Counted from the stretch's first letter, positions 1 to 9,637 are shown. The stretch is DNA of 64,000 nucleotides from Lysobacteraceae bacterium CU05-9 (GCA_007556525.1 SWJS01000001.1:402346-466345); one strand, 5' to 3'. Made by a program: numbers and translations. The notes: generated by a model from the letters alone, not told the origin.

Positions 1-489
1 GCTCAAGCGGGCAATGATGGTCTGTTCGATTGGTTCCTGATTCCGTTGCTGCCGCTGTTCTTTATCTACGTGATTTCGGGCGTTGCAGAAACGAACCGTT
101 CGCCATTCGACGTTGTTGAAGGTGAGTCGGAAATCGTTGCAGGTCACATGGTTGAATATTCCGGTGCGGCGTTTGCACTGTTCTTCCTGGCCGAATACGC
201 GAACATGATTTTGATCAGCTTCCTGATCTCGATCTTCTTCCTCGGTGGTTGGTTGAGCCCATTCCAAGGCTGGAACATTCCATTCCTGTCGGCCAACGGC
301 TGGTGGTGGTTGTTCATCAAGACGGCGTTTTTCATGAGTAACTACATCTGGTTGCGTGCAACGTTCCCACGTTACCGCTATGACCACATCATGCGCCTGG
401 GTTGGAAGGTCTTCATTCCGCTGACGATCGCGTGGATCGTTGTTGTCGCCTTGATGGCGTACTACAAAGTCTTCGTGCCGGGAGTCTGA
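1..489 (+). CDS. nuoH: NADH-quinone oxidoreductase subunit H, 5' truncated by the window edge
   Basis: This is the C-terminal 162 residues of NuoH, the membrane subunit of respiratory complex I that joins the peripheral arm to the membrane arm and forms much of the quinone site. The reading frame is open from base 1, so the true start lies upstream. It contains the conserved loop motif [19 protein letters not shown] typical of NuoH, followed by several hydrophobic membrane segments. nuoI begins 8 bases after the stop, as expected in a nuo operon. Identification rests on the motif and on nuoI to nuoN following in order. Confidence 0.97.
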   Translation, partial: AQAGNDGLFDWFLIPLLPLFFIYVISGVAETNRSPFDVVEGESEIVAGHMVEYSGAAFALFFLAEYANMILISFLISIFFLGGWLSPFQGWNIPFLSANGWWWLFIKTAFFMSNYIWLRATFPRYRYDHIMRLGWKVFIPLTIAWIVVVALMAYYKVFVPGV

Positions 490-497
490 TCAAGAAC

Positions 498-986
498 ATG
501 AGCAAGATTGTTTCCTATTTCAAAAGCCTCCTGATGATCGAGCTGTTCCAAGGGCTCGCTCTCACCGGCAGCTACTTGTTCAAGGACAAGTACTCGGTGA
601 TGTATCCGATGGAGAAGATTCCGCAATCCCCACGCTTCCGTGGCATTCACGCACTGCGCCGTTATCCGAATGGCGAAGAGCGCTGCATCGCGTGTAAGTT
701 GTGTGAGGCGGTTTGCCCGGCATTGGCCATTACGATCGACTCCGAAAAGCGTGAAGACGGCACCCGTCGCACGACTCGCTATGAGATCGATTTGTTCAAG
801 TGCATTTTCTGCGGTTTCTGCGAAGAGTCCTGCCCGGTCGATTCGATTGTTGAAACGCACATTCACGAATATCACTTCGATAAGCGCGGTCAGAACATTT
901 TGACAAAGCCGACGTTGCTCGCCATCGGCGACCGTCTCGAATCCGAAATCGCGGAACGTCGGGCAACCGACTCCACGTTCCGTTGA
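498..986 (+). CDS. nuoI: NADH-quinone oxidoreductase subunit I (2x[4Fe-4S] ferredoxin-like)
   Basis: NuoI carries the two tetranuclear clusters (N6a and N6b) that pass electrons towards cluster N2 in complex I. The 162-residue protein has two CxxCxxCxxxCP motifs, with cysteines at residues 63, 66, 69, 73 and 102, 105, 108, 112. The reading frame stays open back into nuoH, but I chose the ATG at 498 ([10 protein letters not shown]) because it follows the nuoH stop and gives the usual family length. nuoJ starts 7 bases downstream. Confidence 0.97.
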   Translation: MSKIVSYFKSLLMIELFQGLALTGSYLFKDKYSVMYPMEKIPQSPRFRGIHALRRYPNGEERCIACKLCEAVCPALAITIDSEKREDGTRRTTRYEIDLFKCIFCGFCEESCPVDSIVETHIHEYHFDKRGQNILTKPTLLAIGDRLESEIAERRATDSTFR

Positions 987-993
987 TGGGGAA

Positions 994-1659
994 ATGAATA
1001 TGGATTTCGCAACAATTGCTTTTTACATCTTCGCCGCGATGGCCGCATGTGCCGCGTTGGCGGTGATCAGTGTCAAGAATCCGGTTCACGCCGTTTTGTC
1101 ACTGATTCTGACGTTCTTTTCGGTATCGTGCGTTTGGATTCTCGCAGGCGCTGAATTCCTCGGCGTCACCCTGATCCTGGTTTACGTTGGCGCGGTGATG
1201 GTCTTGCTGCTCTTCGTCGTGATGATGCTCGACGTGGACACGGTTCCGTTACGCGAAGGTTTCGTACGCTACATGCCAGTCGGCATGGCCGTCGCTTTCA
1301 TCATGCTTGCTGAAATGCTGGTCTTGGTGGGTGTCAAGTCGAAGGCCGCAACCGGTTTCCCGGCGCTGTCGCCCGAGGCTGATGCATCGAACGTGAAGTG
1401 GCTCGCATACCGCTTGTTCACCGATTTCCTGCTGCCGTTTGAAACTGCTGCGGTCATTTTGACGATTGCCGTGATTGCGGCAGTCATGCTCACGCTGCGT
1501 CGCCGCCATGGTGCGCGTCATCAGGATCCAGCACACCAATCGCGCGTCAAGTCCCGTGACCGTCTGCGCATGGTCAAGGTTGAGTCCGCGACTGCACGTC
1601 CATTGAATGAGCCGGTGGTTGAAGAGCCAGCCGCAACTACTGAAGGAGGCCAGCCATGA
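994..1659 (+). CDS. nuoJ: NADH-quinone oxidoreductase subunit J
   Basis: NuoJ is a membrane subunit of the complex I proton-pumping arm. The 221-residue protein has five hydrophobic segments, then a polar, arginine-rich and proline/glutamate-containing C-terminal tail from about residue 168. The conserved segment with [16 protein letters not shown] is visible around residues 68-84. A second in-frame ATG two codons later (1000) is an alternative start. The stop overlaps the nuoK start as ATGA (1656-1659), suggesting translational coupling. Confidence 0.96.
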   Translation: MNMDFATIAFYIFAAMAACAALAVISVKNPVHAVLSLILTFFSVSCVWILAGAEFLGVTLILVYVGAVMVLLLFVVMMLDVDTVPLREGFVRYMPVGMAVAFIMLAEMLVLVGVKSKAATGFPALSPEADASNVKWLAYRLFTDFLLPFETAAVILTIAVIAAVMLTLRRRHGARHQDPAHQSRVKSRDRLRMVKVESATARPLNEPVVEEPAATTEGGQP

Positions 1660-1982
1660 TTCTTGCATCGGCCATGACCCTTTCGCTGGGCCATTACCTG
1701 GCACTCGGCGCAATCCTGTTTTGCATCAGCGTTGCAGGTATCTTCCTGAACCGCAAAAATGTCATCGTCCTCCTCATGTGCATCGAGCTGATGTTGCTCG
1801 CCGTGAACATCAACTTCGTCGGCTTCTCGCGTGAGTTGGGTGATGAGGCAGGGCAGCTGTTCGTTTTCTTTATCCTCACCGTGGCGGCTGCAGAAGCTGC
1901 AATCGGCTTGGCGATCCTGGTCACCTTGTTCCGTAACCGCGCGACGATCAACGTCGGCGAACTGGATTCGATGAAGGGCTAA
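1656..1982 (+). CDS. nuoK: NADH-quinone oxidoreductase subunit K
   Basis: NuoK is a small antiporter-like subunit (related to MrpC) of the complex I membrane arm. The 108-residue protein has three membrane segments. The two membrane glutamates expected in this family are at E44 (CIELMLL) and E80 (AAEAAIGLA), matching E36 and E72 of the E. coli protein with an offset of eight. It is slightly longer at the N-terminus than the common 101-residue form. Its start overlaps the nuoJ stop, and nuoL begins 6 bases after its stop. Confidence 0.96.
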   Translation: MILASAMTLSLGHYLALGAILFCISVAGIFLNRKNVIVLLMCIELMLLAVNINFVGFSRELGDEAGQLFVFFILTVAAAEAAIGLAILVTLFRNRATINVGELDSMKG

Positions 1983-1988
1983 TCACGA

Positions 1989-4037
1989 ATGACTCCTGTA
2001 CTCTCCAAATCCATTCTGATCGCCATCGTTCTCCTGCCGTTGCTGGGTGCGATCATCGCCGGTGTGTTCCGCAACGTCGTCGGACGCAAGGGCGCTGCTG
2101 GCGCGACAATCATTGGCGTTGTCCTGAGCTGTGCGCTGTCGATCAAGGTTCTTTTGGACCTGATGAACGGCGCGCCGGTTTTCAACGAAAATCTCTATAA
2201 CTTCTTCACCGTCGGCAATTATTCCGCCAACGTTGGCTTCATGGTCGATCAGTTGACCGCGATGATGATGGTTGTCGTGACGTTCGTGTCGGCACTCGTG
2301 CACATCTACACGATCGGCTACATGGCCGAAGACGATGGCTTCCAGCGCTTCTTCAGCTACATCTCGCTGTTTACGTTCTCGATGCTGATGCTCGTCATGA
2401 GCAACAACTTCATGCAACTGTTCTTCGGTTGGGAAGCTGTGGGTCTCGTGTCGTATTTGCTGATCGGTTTCTGGTTCAAAAAACCATCCGCCATCTTCGC
2501 AAACCTCAAGGCATTCCTGGTCAACCGCGTCGGTGACTTTGGCTTCATCCTCGGTATCGCAGGCGTCATGGCCTTGTCGGGATCGTTGGATTATGCGCAG
2601 GTTTTTGCATCGGCTCCTGAGTGGGTCGGCAAGACGTTTGAAGTGTTGCCAGGCACGTTCTGGAATGCGACGACGATGGTCTGCATCTGCTTGTTCATCG
2701 GTGCGATGGGTAAGTCCGCGCAGGTTCCGTTGCACGTGTGGTTGCCGGATTCGATGGAAGGTCCAACGCCAATTTCCGCGCTGATCCACGCCGCGACGAT
2801 GGTCACGGCCGGTATCTTCATGGTTGCGCGCATGTCGCCGCTGTTCAACATGTCGCCGACCGCGTTGGAGTTCGTGTTGTTCATCGGTGCGACGACGGCG
2901 TTCTGGACCGGCTTGATCGGTATGGTCCAAAATGACATCAAGCGCGTCGTTGCATACTCGACGCTGTCGCAGCTCGGCTACATGACGGTTGCCTTGGGTG
3001 TCGCGGCTTATAACGCTGCGGTCTATCACTTGATGACGCACGCATTCTTCAAGGCATTGCTGTTCTTGGCCGCAGGTTCGGTCATCATCGGTATGCACCA
3101 CGAACAAGACATGCGTCGCATGGGTGGCTTGCGCAAGTACATGCCAATCACGTTCTGGACGACGGTCATTGGTACATTGGCTCTGGTCGCGACGCCATTC
3201 TTCAGTGGTTTCTATTCGAAGGACACGATCATCGAAGTCGCGAAGGAAAATGCCATGCACCACGGTGGCTTCATCGCGAACTACGCTTACTGGGCAGTTC
3301 TGCTGGGTGCATTCGTGACGGCGTTCTATAGCTTCCGTTTGCTGTACTTGACGTACTTCGGCAAGGAACGTTTCCGCGACGTCGCACATCACGATGACCA
3401 CGCGCACGACGATCACGGTCGCCACGGCGTCCATGAGCCGCATGAGTCGCCTTGGGTTGTGACGTTGCCTCTGATTCTGCTGGCGATCCCATCGATCTTC
3501 ATCGGTTACTTCACCGCAAAGCCAATGTTGTTCGACAAGGCCGCAGGAAGTGAGATTCCGGGCAGCGCGTTCTTTGGTAATTCGATTCAAGTGCCAGTTG
3601 ACGGTGTGATGGCGAAGTTCGCCGAAGAATTCCATGGCGTTGCTGCGTTCGCGATGCATGCCATTGCAACACCGGCATTCTGGCTGACGGTTGCAGGTTT
3701 TGGCCTTGCAACGTTGATGTACATCATCAAGCCGGAACTGGCAGGCAAGGTTGCATCGACACTGAAGTTGCCGATCCGCATCCTCGAAGAGAAGTACGGT
3801 TTCGACAAACTCTGGATCGGCGGCTTGGCCGGCGGCAGCATGTTGCTGGCGAAACTTTCGCGTGCATTTGACTCCGAAGTCATCGACGGTGTTGCCGTCA
3901 ATGGCTCGGCAGCTGCAGTGAATCAAGTTGCTGGCGCTGCTCGTAAGGTGCAGACCGGTTATCTCTTCCACTATGCATTCGCAATGATTCTGGGGCTGAT
4001 CATCCTGCTCGCCCTGGTCCTGCGTTTTTGGCTTTAA
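1989..4037 (+). CDS. nuoL: NADH-quinone oxidoreductase subunit L
   Basis: NuoL is the distal antiporter-like proton-pumping subunit of complex I and carries the long lateral amphipathic helix. The 682-residue protein is highly hydrophobic. It includes the conserved GWEAVGLVSYLLIGFW motif near residue 145, HVWLPDSMEGPTPISALIHA near residue 248, and the lateral-helix and terminal membrane segment at the C-terminus. A histidine/aspartate-rich loop (HHDDHAHDDHGRHG) lies near residue 462, between membrane segments. The length is somewhat above the roughly 613 residues of E. coli NuoL. Confidence 0.96.
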   Translation: MTPVLSKSILIAIVLLPLLGAIIAGVFRNVVGRKGAAGATIIGVVLSCALSIKVLLDLMNGAPVFNENLYNFFTVGNYSANVGFMVDQLTAMMMVVVTFVSALVHIYTIGYMAEDDGFQRFFSYISLFTFSMLMLVMSNNFMQLFFGWEAVGLVSYLLIGFWFKKPSAIFANLKAFLVNRVGDFGFILGIAGVMALSGSLDYAQVFASAPEWVGKTFEVLPGTFWNATTMVCICLFIGAMGKSAQVPLHVWLPDSMEGPTPISALIHAATMVTAGIFMVARMSPLFNMSPTALEFVLFIGATTAFWTGLIGMVQNDIKRVVAYSTLSQLGYMTVALGVAAYNAAVYHLMTHAFFKALLFLAAGSVIIGMHHEQDMRRMGGLRKYMPITFWTTVIGTLALVATPFFSGFYSKDTIIEVAKENAMHHGGFIANYAYWAVLLGAFVTAFYSFRLLYLTYFGKERFRDVAHHDDHAHDDHGRHGVHEPHESPWVVTLPLILLAIPSIFIGYFTAKPMLFDKAAGSEIPGSAFFGNSIQVPVDGVMAKFAEEFHGVAAFAMHAIATPAFWLTVAGFGLATLMYIIKPELAGKVASTLKLPIRILEEKYGFDKLWIGGLAGGSMLLAKLSRAFDSEVIDGVAVNGSAAAVNQVAGAARKVQTGYLFHYAFAMILGLIILLALVLRFWL

Positions 4038-4055
4038 TTACAAGGACCTTTATCC

Positions 4056-5567
4056 GTGAATCAATGGCCCTTGCTTAGCATTCTGATCTGGCTGCCAATC
4101 CTCGGTGGTTTGGCCACGCTGGCTTTTGGTGACAAGCGTTCCACCTCATCGCGCTGGTTTGCAACCGGCATCGCTGCAGTGACGTTTGTACTTTCGCTCC
4201 TGCTGTTGAAGGACTTCGCGTTCGGCAACGGCTTGATGCAATTCGTCGAAAATCGCGACTGGATCACCAGCCTCAACATCCGTTATCACCTCGGTGCAGA
4301 CGGTATCGCCGTTCCGCTGATCGTACTGTCAACGTTTACTTCGTTGCTGGTTTTGATCGGTGCATGGACCTCCATCGAAAATCGCGTCTCGCAGTACTAC
4401 GCTTGCTTGTTGATCCTTGAAGGTCTGATGGTCGGCGTCTTCTCAGCGATGGACGCGATGCTGTTCTACGTCTTCTTCGAAGGCATGCTGATCCCGATGT
4501 TCCTGTTGATCGGTGTCTGGGGCGGACCACGTCGCGTTTATGCGTCGATCAAGTTCTTCCTTTACACGTTCCTCGGTTCGGTGTTCATGCTCATTGGCTT
4601 GATCTACCTGTACACGCAAGTCGGCAGCTGGGAACTTTCGGCGTTCTGGAACGCCAAGCTCTCGATGACGGAACAGACGTGGTTGTTCTTCGCGTTCCTG
4701 ATTGCATTCGCAGTCAAGGTTCCGATGTTCCCGGTGCACACCTGGTTGCCGGACGCTCACGTGGAAGCACCAACGGGTGGTTCGGTCATCCTGGCTGCAA
4801 TCATGCTGAAAATCGGTGGCTACGGTCTGCTGCGTTTCAACTTGCCAATCACGCCGGACGCATCGAGTGCTTATGCATGGATCGTCATTGCATTGAGCTT
4901 GATTGCGATCGTCTATGTCGGCATGGTTGCGCTCGCGCAAGACGACATGAAGAAGCTCGTTGCGTACTCTTCGGTCTCCCACATGGGTTTCGTGACGCTG
5001 GGTATCTTCATCGCGTTTGCTTTGGCGGCGAAGGCACCGAACACGTCGGCCGCTGAATTGGGCCTGCAAGGCGCCATGGTTCAGATGATTTCGCACGGTT
5101 TCATTTCCGGCGCGATGTTTAGCTCCATCGGTGTTCTTTATGATCGCCTGCACACGCGCCGCATTTCCGATTACGGCGGAGTTGCAAATGTCATGCCGTG
5201 GTTCGCTGCGTTCTATGTGCTGTTTGCGATGGCGAACTCGGGTCTGCCGGGCACGTCGGGCTTCGTGGGTGAGTTCATGGTGATTTTGGCCTCCTTCAAA
5301 AATGCACCGTGGATCGCATTCCTCGCCGCACTGACGTTGATCATCGGTGCTGGCTACACGTTGTACCTGACGAAGCGTGTGCTGTGGGGTGATATCGGCA
5401 ATGCAAACGTCGCGACAATGAAAGACATTAACTGGCGTGAAGCACTGGTGCTTGGTGCGTTTGCTGCCGGTGTTCTGTGGCTCGGTGTGAATCCGAAACC
5501 ACTCACTGACATGATGCAACCGACGATTGTTGAGTTGGTGAAGTACTTGGCTGCGACCAAGCTCTAA
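4056..5567 (+). CDS. nuoM: NADH-quinone oxidoreductase subunit M
   Basis: NuoM is a second antiporter-like proton-pumping subunit of complex I. The 503-residue protein starts with GTG at 4056, preceded by an AAGGACC ribosome-binding site. It holds the family motifs HTWLPDAHVEAPTGGSV (near residue 228) and KLVAYSSVSHMGFV (near residue 299), and about 14 hydrophobic segments. It lies 18 bases after nuoL and 19 bases before nuoN. Confidence 0.96.
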   Translation: MNQWPLLSILIWLPILGGLATLAFGDKRSTSSRWFATGIAAVTFVLSLLLLKDFAFGNGLMQFVENRDWITSLNIRYHLGADGIAVPLIVLSTFTSLLVLIGAWTSIENRVSQYYACLLILEGLMVGVFSAMDAMLFYVFFEGMLIPMFLLIGVWGGPRRVYASIKFFLYTFLGSVFMLIGLIYLYTQVGSWELSAFWNAKLSMTEQTWLFFAFLIAFAVKVPMFPVHTWLPDAHVEAPTGGSVILAAIMLKIGGYGLLRFNLPITPDASSAYAWIVIALSLIAIVYVGMVALAQDDMKKLVAYSSVSHMGFVTLGIFIAFALAAKAPNTSAAELGLQGAMVQMISHGFISGAMFSSIGVLYDRLHTRRISDYGGVANVMPWFAAFYVLFAMANSGLPGTSGFVGEFMVILASFKNAPWIAFLAALTLIIGAGYTLYLTKRVLWGDIGNANVATMKDINWREALVLGAFAAGVLWLGVNPKPLTDMMQPTIVELVKYLAATKL

Positions 5568-5586
5568 TGCACGGGAACGATTAAGA

Positions 5587-7035
5587 ATGAATGTACCTAA
5601 TATAACCATCGCTGATTTCCTGCCGTTGATTCCGGAGATCATCGTGTTGGTCGGCGCATTTGGCATCCTGATGCTGGACCTCTTCATCAACGAACGCAAT
5701 CGCGTCGTGACGCACGTGGCGTCTTTGGTAGTCCTCGCCATCGCGTTGTTCGCGCTTGTGACGGGTGTTGGCGGTCACGGAGCTGTCCTCAACAGCATGT
5801 TCATCCGCGACACCGCATCGGATGTGATGTCCGGATGGATTGTGGCGCTGACGGGTGTGGCGATGGTTTTTGCCTATCCGTATTTCCGCGCGAAGGGCAC
5901 TTATCAAGGTGAGATCTCGGTACTGATGTTGTTTGCGACGCTCGGCATGATGCTGTTGGTGTCGGCGGGCAACATGACGATGATCTATGTCGCGCTGGAA
6001 ATGCTGGCTCTGTGTTCGTATGCGCTGGTCGTGTGTGAGCGTGAATCGCCGCGTGGCTCGGAAGCGGGCATTAAGTATTTCGTCCTGGGTGCTTTGGCGT
6101 CGGGTCTGTTGCTGTACGGCATGTCGCTGATTTACGGTGGCACGGGTACGCTGGATCTCGCTGCGATTTCACAAGCGCTGACTTCGGGTGGTGCGAATGC
6201 GATGCTCGTCACGGGCATGGTGTTTGTCGTCGTCGGCATCGCGTTTAAGTTCGGCGCAGCTCCATTCCACATGTGGCTCCCAGACGTTTATGACGGTGCG
6301 CCAGCTCCGATTACTTTGTTCATTGGTTCGGCTCCGAAAATTGCGGCATTCGGTATGGCTTACCGCATGTTGGAGCAGGGCACGGGTCCGTTGGGTGATC
6401 ATTGGCAGTTGATTCTCGCAGCGTTGGCATGTCTGTCGCTCGCGATTGGTAACTTGTCGGCATTGCGTCAAACGAACATCAAGCGTCTGTTGGCTTACTC
6501 GACGGTTTCGCATGTCGGCTTCCTGTTCATCGGTCTCGCATCGGGTGGTCCGGAAGGTTACGCAGCGGCGCTTTTCTACGCGATCACATACGCCATCATG
6601 TCTGCGTGTGCATTCGGTGTCGTTGCCTATCTGTCGCGTCAGGGCTTCGAAGCGGATCAATTGAGCGATTACGCAGGTTTGAGCAAGCGTAAGCCTTGGG
6701 TCGCTTTCATGATGTTGATGGCAATGGCTTCGATGGCAGGCGTTCCACCATGGATGGGCTTTTGGGCGAAGTGGTCAGTGCTATGGTCGGCCGTTCACTC
6801 CGACATGGTGTGGTTGGCGATCGTTGGTATCGTCGCTGCGGTCATCGGTGCGTTCTACTATCTGAAAGTCATCAAGGTCATGTACTTTGACGACGTTCCG
6901 GAACATGCGGCGATCGAGTTGCGCGATGACGGTGTGTCGGAAGGCATGCTGACGGTGTTGGGCGTTTCGTTGCTTGTTTTGGGTCTTTTCTTCGATCCGA
7001 TCATGCAGTGGTGCCGTTGGGCATTCGGCGCTTAA
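5587..7035 (+). CDS. nuoN: NADH-quinone oxidoreductase subunit N
   Basis: NuoN is the third antiporter-like subunit of complex I and the last gene of the nuo operon. The 482-residue protein shows HMWLPDVYDGAPAPITLFI near residue 222 and KRLLAYSTVSHVGFL near residue 299, both diagnostic. No terminator is evident between nuoN and the following initiator tRNA, so the nuo transcript may read into the tRNA. The tRNA also has its own promoter. Confidence 0.96.
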   Translation: MNVPNITIADFLPLIPEIIVLVGAFGILMLDLFINERNRVVTHVASLVVLAIALFALVTGVGGHGAVLNSMFIRDTASDVMSGWIVALTGVAMVFAYPYFRAKGTYQGEISVLMLFATLGMMLLVSAGNMTMIYVALEMLALCSYALVVCERESPRGSEAGIKYFVLGALASGLLLYGMSLIYGGTGTLDLAAISQALTSGGANAMLVTGMVFVVVGIAFKFGAAPFHMWLPDVYDGAPAPITLFIGSAPKIAAFGMAYRMLEQGTGPLGDHWQLILAALACLSLAIGNLSALRQTNIKRLLAYSTVSHVGFLFIGLASGGPEGYAAALFYAITYAIMSACAFGVVAYLSRQGFEADQLSDYAGLSKRKPWVAFMMLMAMASMAGVPPWMGFWAKWSVLWSAVHSDMVWLAIVGIVAAVIGAFYYLKVIKVMYFDDVPEHAAIELRDDGVSEGMLTVLGVSLLVLGLFFDPIMQWCRWAFGA

Positions 7036-7044
7036 GATAAGGGC

Positions 7045-7073
7045 TTGCGTTTAACGGTCGAAGTCCGTACAAT
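7045..7073 (+). promoter_or_regulatory. Promoter for the initiator tRNA gene
   Basis: A -35 box TTGCGT (7045-7050) and a -10 box TACAAT (7068-7073) are separated by exactly 17 bases. Transcription would start near 7080, seven bases before the mature tRNA. This is a sigma-70 type prediction from sequence alone. Confidence 0.7.
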
Positions 7074-7086
7074 ATTTCTTCTCTGA

Positions 7087-7163
7087 TGCGGGGTGGAGCA
7101 GTCTGGCAGCTCGTCGGGCTCATAACCCGAAGGTCGCAGGTTCAAATCCTGCCCCCGCTACCA
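7087..7163 (+). tRNA. Initiator tRNA-fMet (anticodon CAT)
   Basis: The 77-base gene folds as a cloverleaf with anticodon CAT in the loop CTCATAA. Three consecutive G-C pairs in the anticodon stem (GGG/CCC) mark it as an initiator, not an elongator. The acceptor stem starts with T and has T at position 72, so the 1-72 pair is mismatched, as initiators require; E. coli uses C-A here. The T arm is GCAGG-TTCAAAT-CCTGC and CCA is encoded (7161-7163). Confidence 0.97.
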
Positions 7164-7205
7164 TTATTGCAATGGTCTATGCTCTGACGCATCAGAACCG
7201 AAAGG

Positions 7206-7238
7206 CAGCTCCGTAGATTCTACGGGGCTGTTTTTTTT
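7206..7238 (+). terminator. Rho-independent terminator after tRNA-fMet
   Basis: A near-perfect inverted repeat, CAGCTCCGTAGA against TCTACGGGGCTG (one G-T wobble), is followed by eight T residues. It closes the tRNA (and probably nuo) transcript and separates it from the pxp operon. Confidence 0.9.
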
Positions 7239-7276
7239 CGGTTTGAATTTGTGCCAAAACACAGCAGAATGTCTGC

Positions 7277-7933
7277 ATGTCCTTGAACTTACGAATTCAG
7301 CCGCTCAACGAGCATAGCTTTCTGATTGCCCCTGCATTCGCGTCGGACGTTGACATTGCCGACCGTGCCGCAGGAATCCATGAATTGACGGCGTTACTCG
7401 AATCATCACAGTTGGATGGCGTGATTGATCTCGTTCCGGCGTATGAAACGGTGGCATTGTTCTTCGTCGACATCGACTCACGGCACCGTGCGGAGAAGCA
7501 GCTTAAGTCGCTGGAGTTCGCAGCCGGCAAATCCGTTGCCGCGGCTTCGAGACTTCACGAAATTCCGGTGGTTTACGATGGCGTTGATTTGCACAGTGCT
7601 GCTTCCGAGTTGCAGATGAGCGTCGATGAACTAATCGCGTTGCATAGCGGAGCGGAGTATACGGTGGCGATGGTTGGATTTTTGCCGGGGTTTCCGTACT
7701 TACTTGGAATGGATCCGCGTCTGTCGTTGCCGCGGTTGGAAACACCGCGTCCAAGTGTTCCGAAGGGTAGCGTCGCAATCGGCGGTGCGCAGACTGGCAT
7801 CTATCCTGCGCAGAGCCCGGGTGGTTGGCGCTTGATTGGTGTCACGGATGTTGAGCTGTTTGATGCGTCACGCGCTGAGCCTTCGCTGTTGCGTGCGGGT
7901 GATCGTCTGCGTTTCGTGAGGGAATCTGACTGA
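7277..7933 (+). CDS. pxpB: 5-oxoprolinase subunit B (KipI-like)
   Basis: PxpB is one of three proteins of the ATP-dependent prokaryotic 5-oxoprolinase, which opens 5-oxoproline (pyroglutamate) to glutamate. The 218-residue protein belongs to the KipI/cyclophilin-like family; the segment MVGFLPGFPYLLGMDPRLS, followed by PRLETPRPSVPKGSVAIGG, is the family signature. Its stop and the pxpC start overlap as TGATG at 7931-7935. No ribosome-binding site is visible before the ATG. A weak TTGAAT / CAGAAT promoter (7243-7270) would place the transcript start at the ATG itself. Confidence 0.93.
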   Translation: MSLNLRIQPLNEHSFLIAPAFASDVDIADRAAGIHELTALLESSQLDGVIDLVPAYETVALFFVDIDSRHRAEKQLKSLEFAAGKSVAAASRLHEIPVVYDGVDLHSAASELQMSVDELIALHSGAEYTVAMVGFLPGFPYLLGMDPRLSLPRLETPRPSVPKGSVAIGGAQTGIYPAQSPGGWRLIGVTDVELFDASRAEPSLLRAGDRLRFVRESD

Positions 7934-8889
7934 TGGCGCGCGTGAAAGTTCTTAATGGTGGTTTCCTGTCGACCGTGCAGGATTACGGACGCGATGGCCT
8001 GCGGTCGATGGGCGTTGCGCGAAGTGGTGCGACGAACCGGCACGCGGCACGTATTGCGAATGCGTTGGTTGGGAATCATGGTGATGAAGCAGTCATGGAA
8101 TTTGCGCTGAAGGGCGCGACAATTTCGTTTGATAAGCCGATCTGCATCGCTGTGACTGGCGCGCCAATGAATCTGACTTGGGAAGATGGCAAAGGCAACA
8201 AAGTCGTACTGCCGATCTGTCGCCGCATCGAGCTTGCGCCAGGTACTTTGACGATGGGCAAAATCCGAATCGGCGCACGCAACTGGATGGCGTTTCGCGG
8301 TGGCGTTTCTGTGCCGTCGGTGATGGGCAGTCGAAGCACGGACTTGCGTGCCGGGTTCGGAGGCATGCACGGACGTACGCTGCAGAAAGGCGATGCGTTC
8401 ACCGTCGATTCGATTGCGTTCAAAGGTTTGCCGAAGTTTACGAAGTGGTGGGCGGATGCGTCCGTCGACGATTCTTTCGTGGGTGCCATTCGATACGTTC
8501 CACTCGGTGATGGGATTCGGATGAATGGTGAGTTTTTTCATGTGGATCCGCGGAGTAACCGACAGGGCATTCGCTTATTGCCGGAGGATGACCTGACGCT
8601 TGCCGATGCACCTGCAATTCAATATTCGGTTCCAGTTGCACCCGGCACGATTCAATGTCCACCGGACCAACATCCAATCATTCTCGGTGCAGATGCGCAG
8701 ACGGTTGGTGGATATCCCGTTCTTGGCTACGTGATTGAGCAAGATCTTGAGCGACTGTCGCAAGTGAAAGGACACGAGCGCATTCAACTCATGGCAATCT
8801 CGCAAGCGCATGCGGACCAGGAAGCTCAGCTTTATGCGCGCCGTCAGCAACGTTTGTTGCGCGCGATTGCAGACCGACTGGGTGACTGA
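7933..8889 (+). CDS. pxpC: 5-oxoprolinase subunit C (KipA-like)
   Basis: PxpC is the biotin-dependent-carboxylase-like (urea amidolyase AHS2-type) subunit of the 5-oxoprolinase. The 318-residue protein has the characteristic opening GGFLSTVQDYGRDGLRSMGV and the later signature DQHPIILGADAQTVGGYPVLG near residue 251. The gene overlaps pxpB by one base and is followed closely by pxpA, which fits a three-subunit complex made in equal amounts. Confidence 0.93.
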   Translation: MARVKVLNGGFLSTVQDYGRDGLRSMGVARSGATNRHAARIANALVGNHGDEAVMEFALKGATISFDKPICIAVTGAPMNLTWEDGKGNKVVLPICRRIELAPGTLTMGKIRIGARNWMAFRGGVSVPSVMGSRSTDLRAGFGGMHGRTLQKGDAFTVDSIAFKGLPKFTKWWADASVDDSFVGAIRYVPLGDGIRMNGEFFHVDPRSNRQGIRLLPEDDLTLADAPAIQYSVPVAPGTIQCPPDQHPIILGADAQTVGGYPVLGYVIEQDLERLSQVKGHERIQLMAISQAHADQEAQLYARRQQRLLRAIADRLGD

Positions 8890-8896
8890 TTTGACG

Positions 8897-9637
8897 ATGC
8901 GGACTTCGATTGATTTCAATTGTGATCTTGGAGAAGGCTGCGGCTCCGATGCCGACATCATTCCGTTGATTTCATCCGCGAGCATTGCGTGTGGTGGCCA
9001 TGCGGGTGAGGTCGTTTCGATGCGGGAGACTTTGCAGCTTTGCGCGGAGCATGGCGTGATCGCAGGTGCGCATCCTTCTTATCCGGATCGCGAAAATTTC
9101 GGTCGCGTGCCGATGGACATCGAGCATGCTGCTTTGCGTGATTCGCTCATTGAGCAGTTGCGGTCGTTGCAGGTCATCGCGAACGAGGTTGGCGTGACGT
9201 TGCGTCACATTAAACCACATGGTGCGTTGTATAACGATGCGGCGAAGGATGCTTTGCTTGCTGATGTTGTTTTGGATGCGGTCGAGCAAGTCGATCCCGC
9301 GTTGCAAGTGATGGGCTTGGCGGGATCCTTGCTGATTGAGCAAGCAAGTGCGCGAGGCTTCGGCGTCATCGAGGAAGCCTTCGTGGAGCGCGGCTATCAA
9401 GCGAATGGGCAGCTCGCGCCGCGTGGAACTCCGGGTGCAGTTTTGGAAACGATTGAAGCTTCATTGGCGCAACTGGATGACATTGTGCGCAACGGTGAAG
9501 TCACAGCGGTGAGCGGAGAGCGCATTGCGTTGAGGGCCGATACTGTTTGCCTGCACGGCGATCGAGAAGATGCGGCGGCGTTTGCGCGTGATTTACGAAA
9601 TCATTTGGACCAAATTGGAATTGAGGTGAAAGCATGA
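8897..9637 (+). CDS. pxpA: 5-oxoprolinase subunit A (LamB/YcsF family)
   Basis: PxpA is the LamB/YcsF-family subunit of the 5-oxoprolinase. The 246-residue protein begins MRTSIDFNCDLGEGCG and carries SIACGGHAG and HIKPHGALYN, both typical of the family. The frame is open upstream into pxpC, but the ATG at 8897 places the conserved DFNCDLGE motif at the normal position near the N-terminus; TTG at 8891 is an alternative. The stop overlaps the start of the next membrane-protein gene as ATGA. Confidence 0.94.
   Translation: MRTSIDFNCDLGEGCGSDADIIPLISSASIACGGHAGEVVSMRETLQLCAEHGVIAGAHPSYPDRENFGRVPMDIEHAALRDSLIEQLRSLQVIANEVGVTLRHIKPHGALYNDAAKDALLADVVLDAVEQVDPALQVMGLAGSLLIEQASARGFGVIEEAFVERGYQANGQLAPRGTPGAVLETIEASLAQLDDIVRNGEVTAVSGERIALRADTVCLHGDREDAAAFARDLRNHLDQIGIEVKA

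Noticed and set aside
1983-3971. A long open frame (662 codons) on the minus strand opposite nuoL
   Set aside because: It mirrors a strongly supported gene, has no family motif and a composition rich in His, Arg, Gln and Asp, typical of antisense reading of biased codons.
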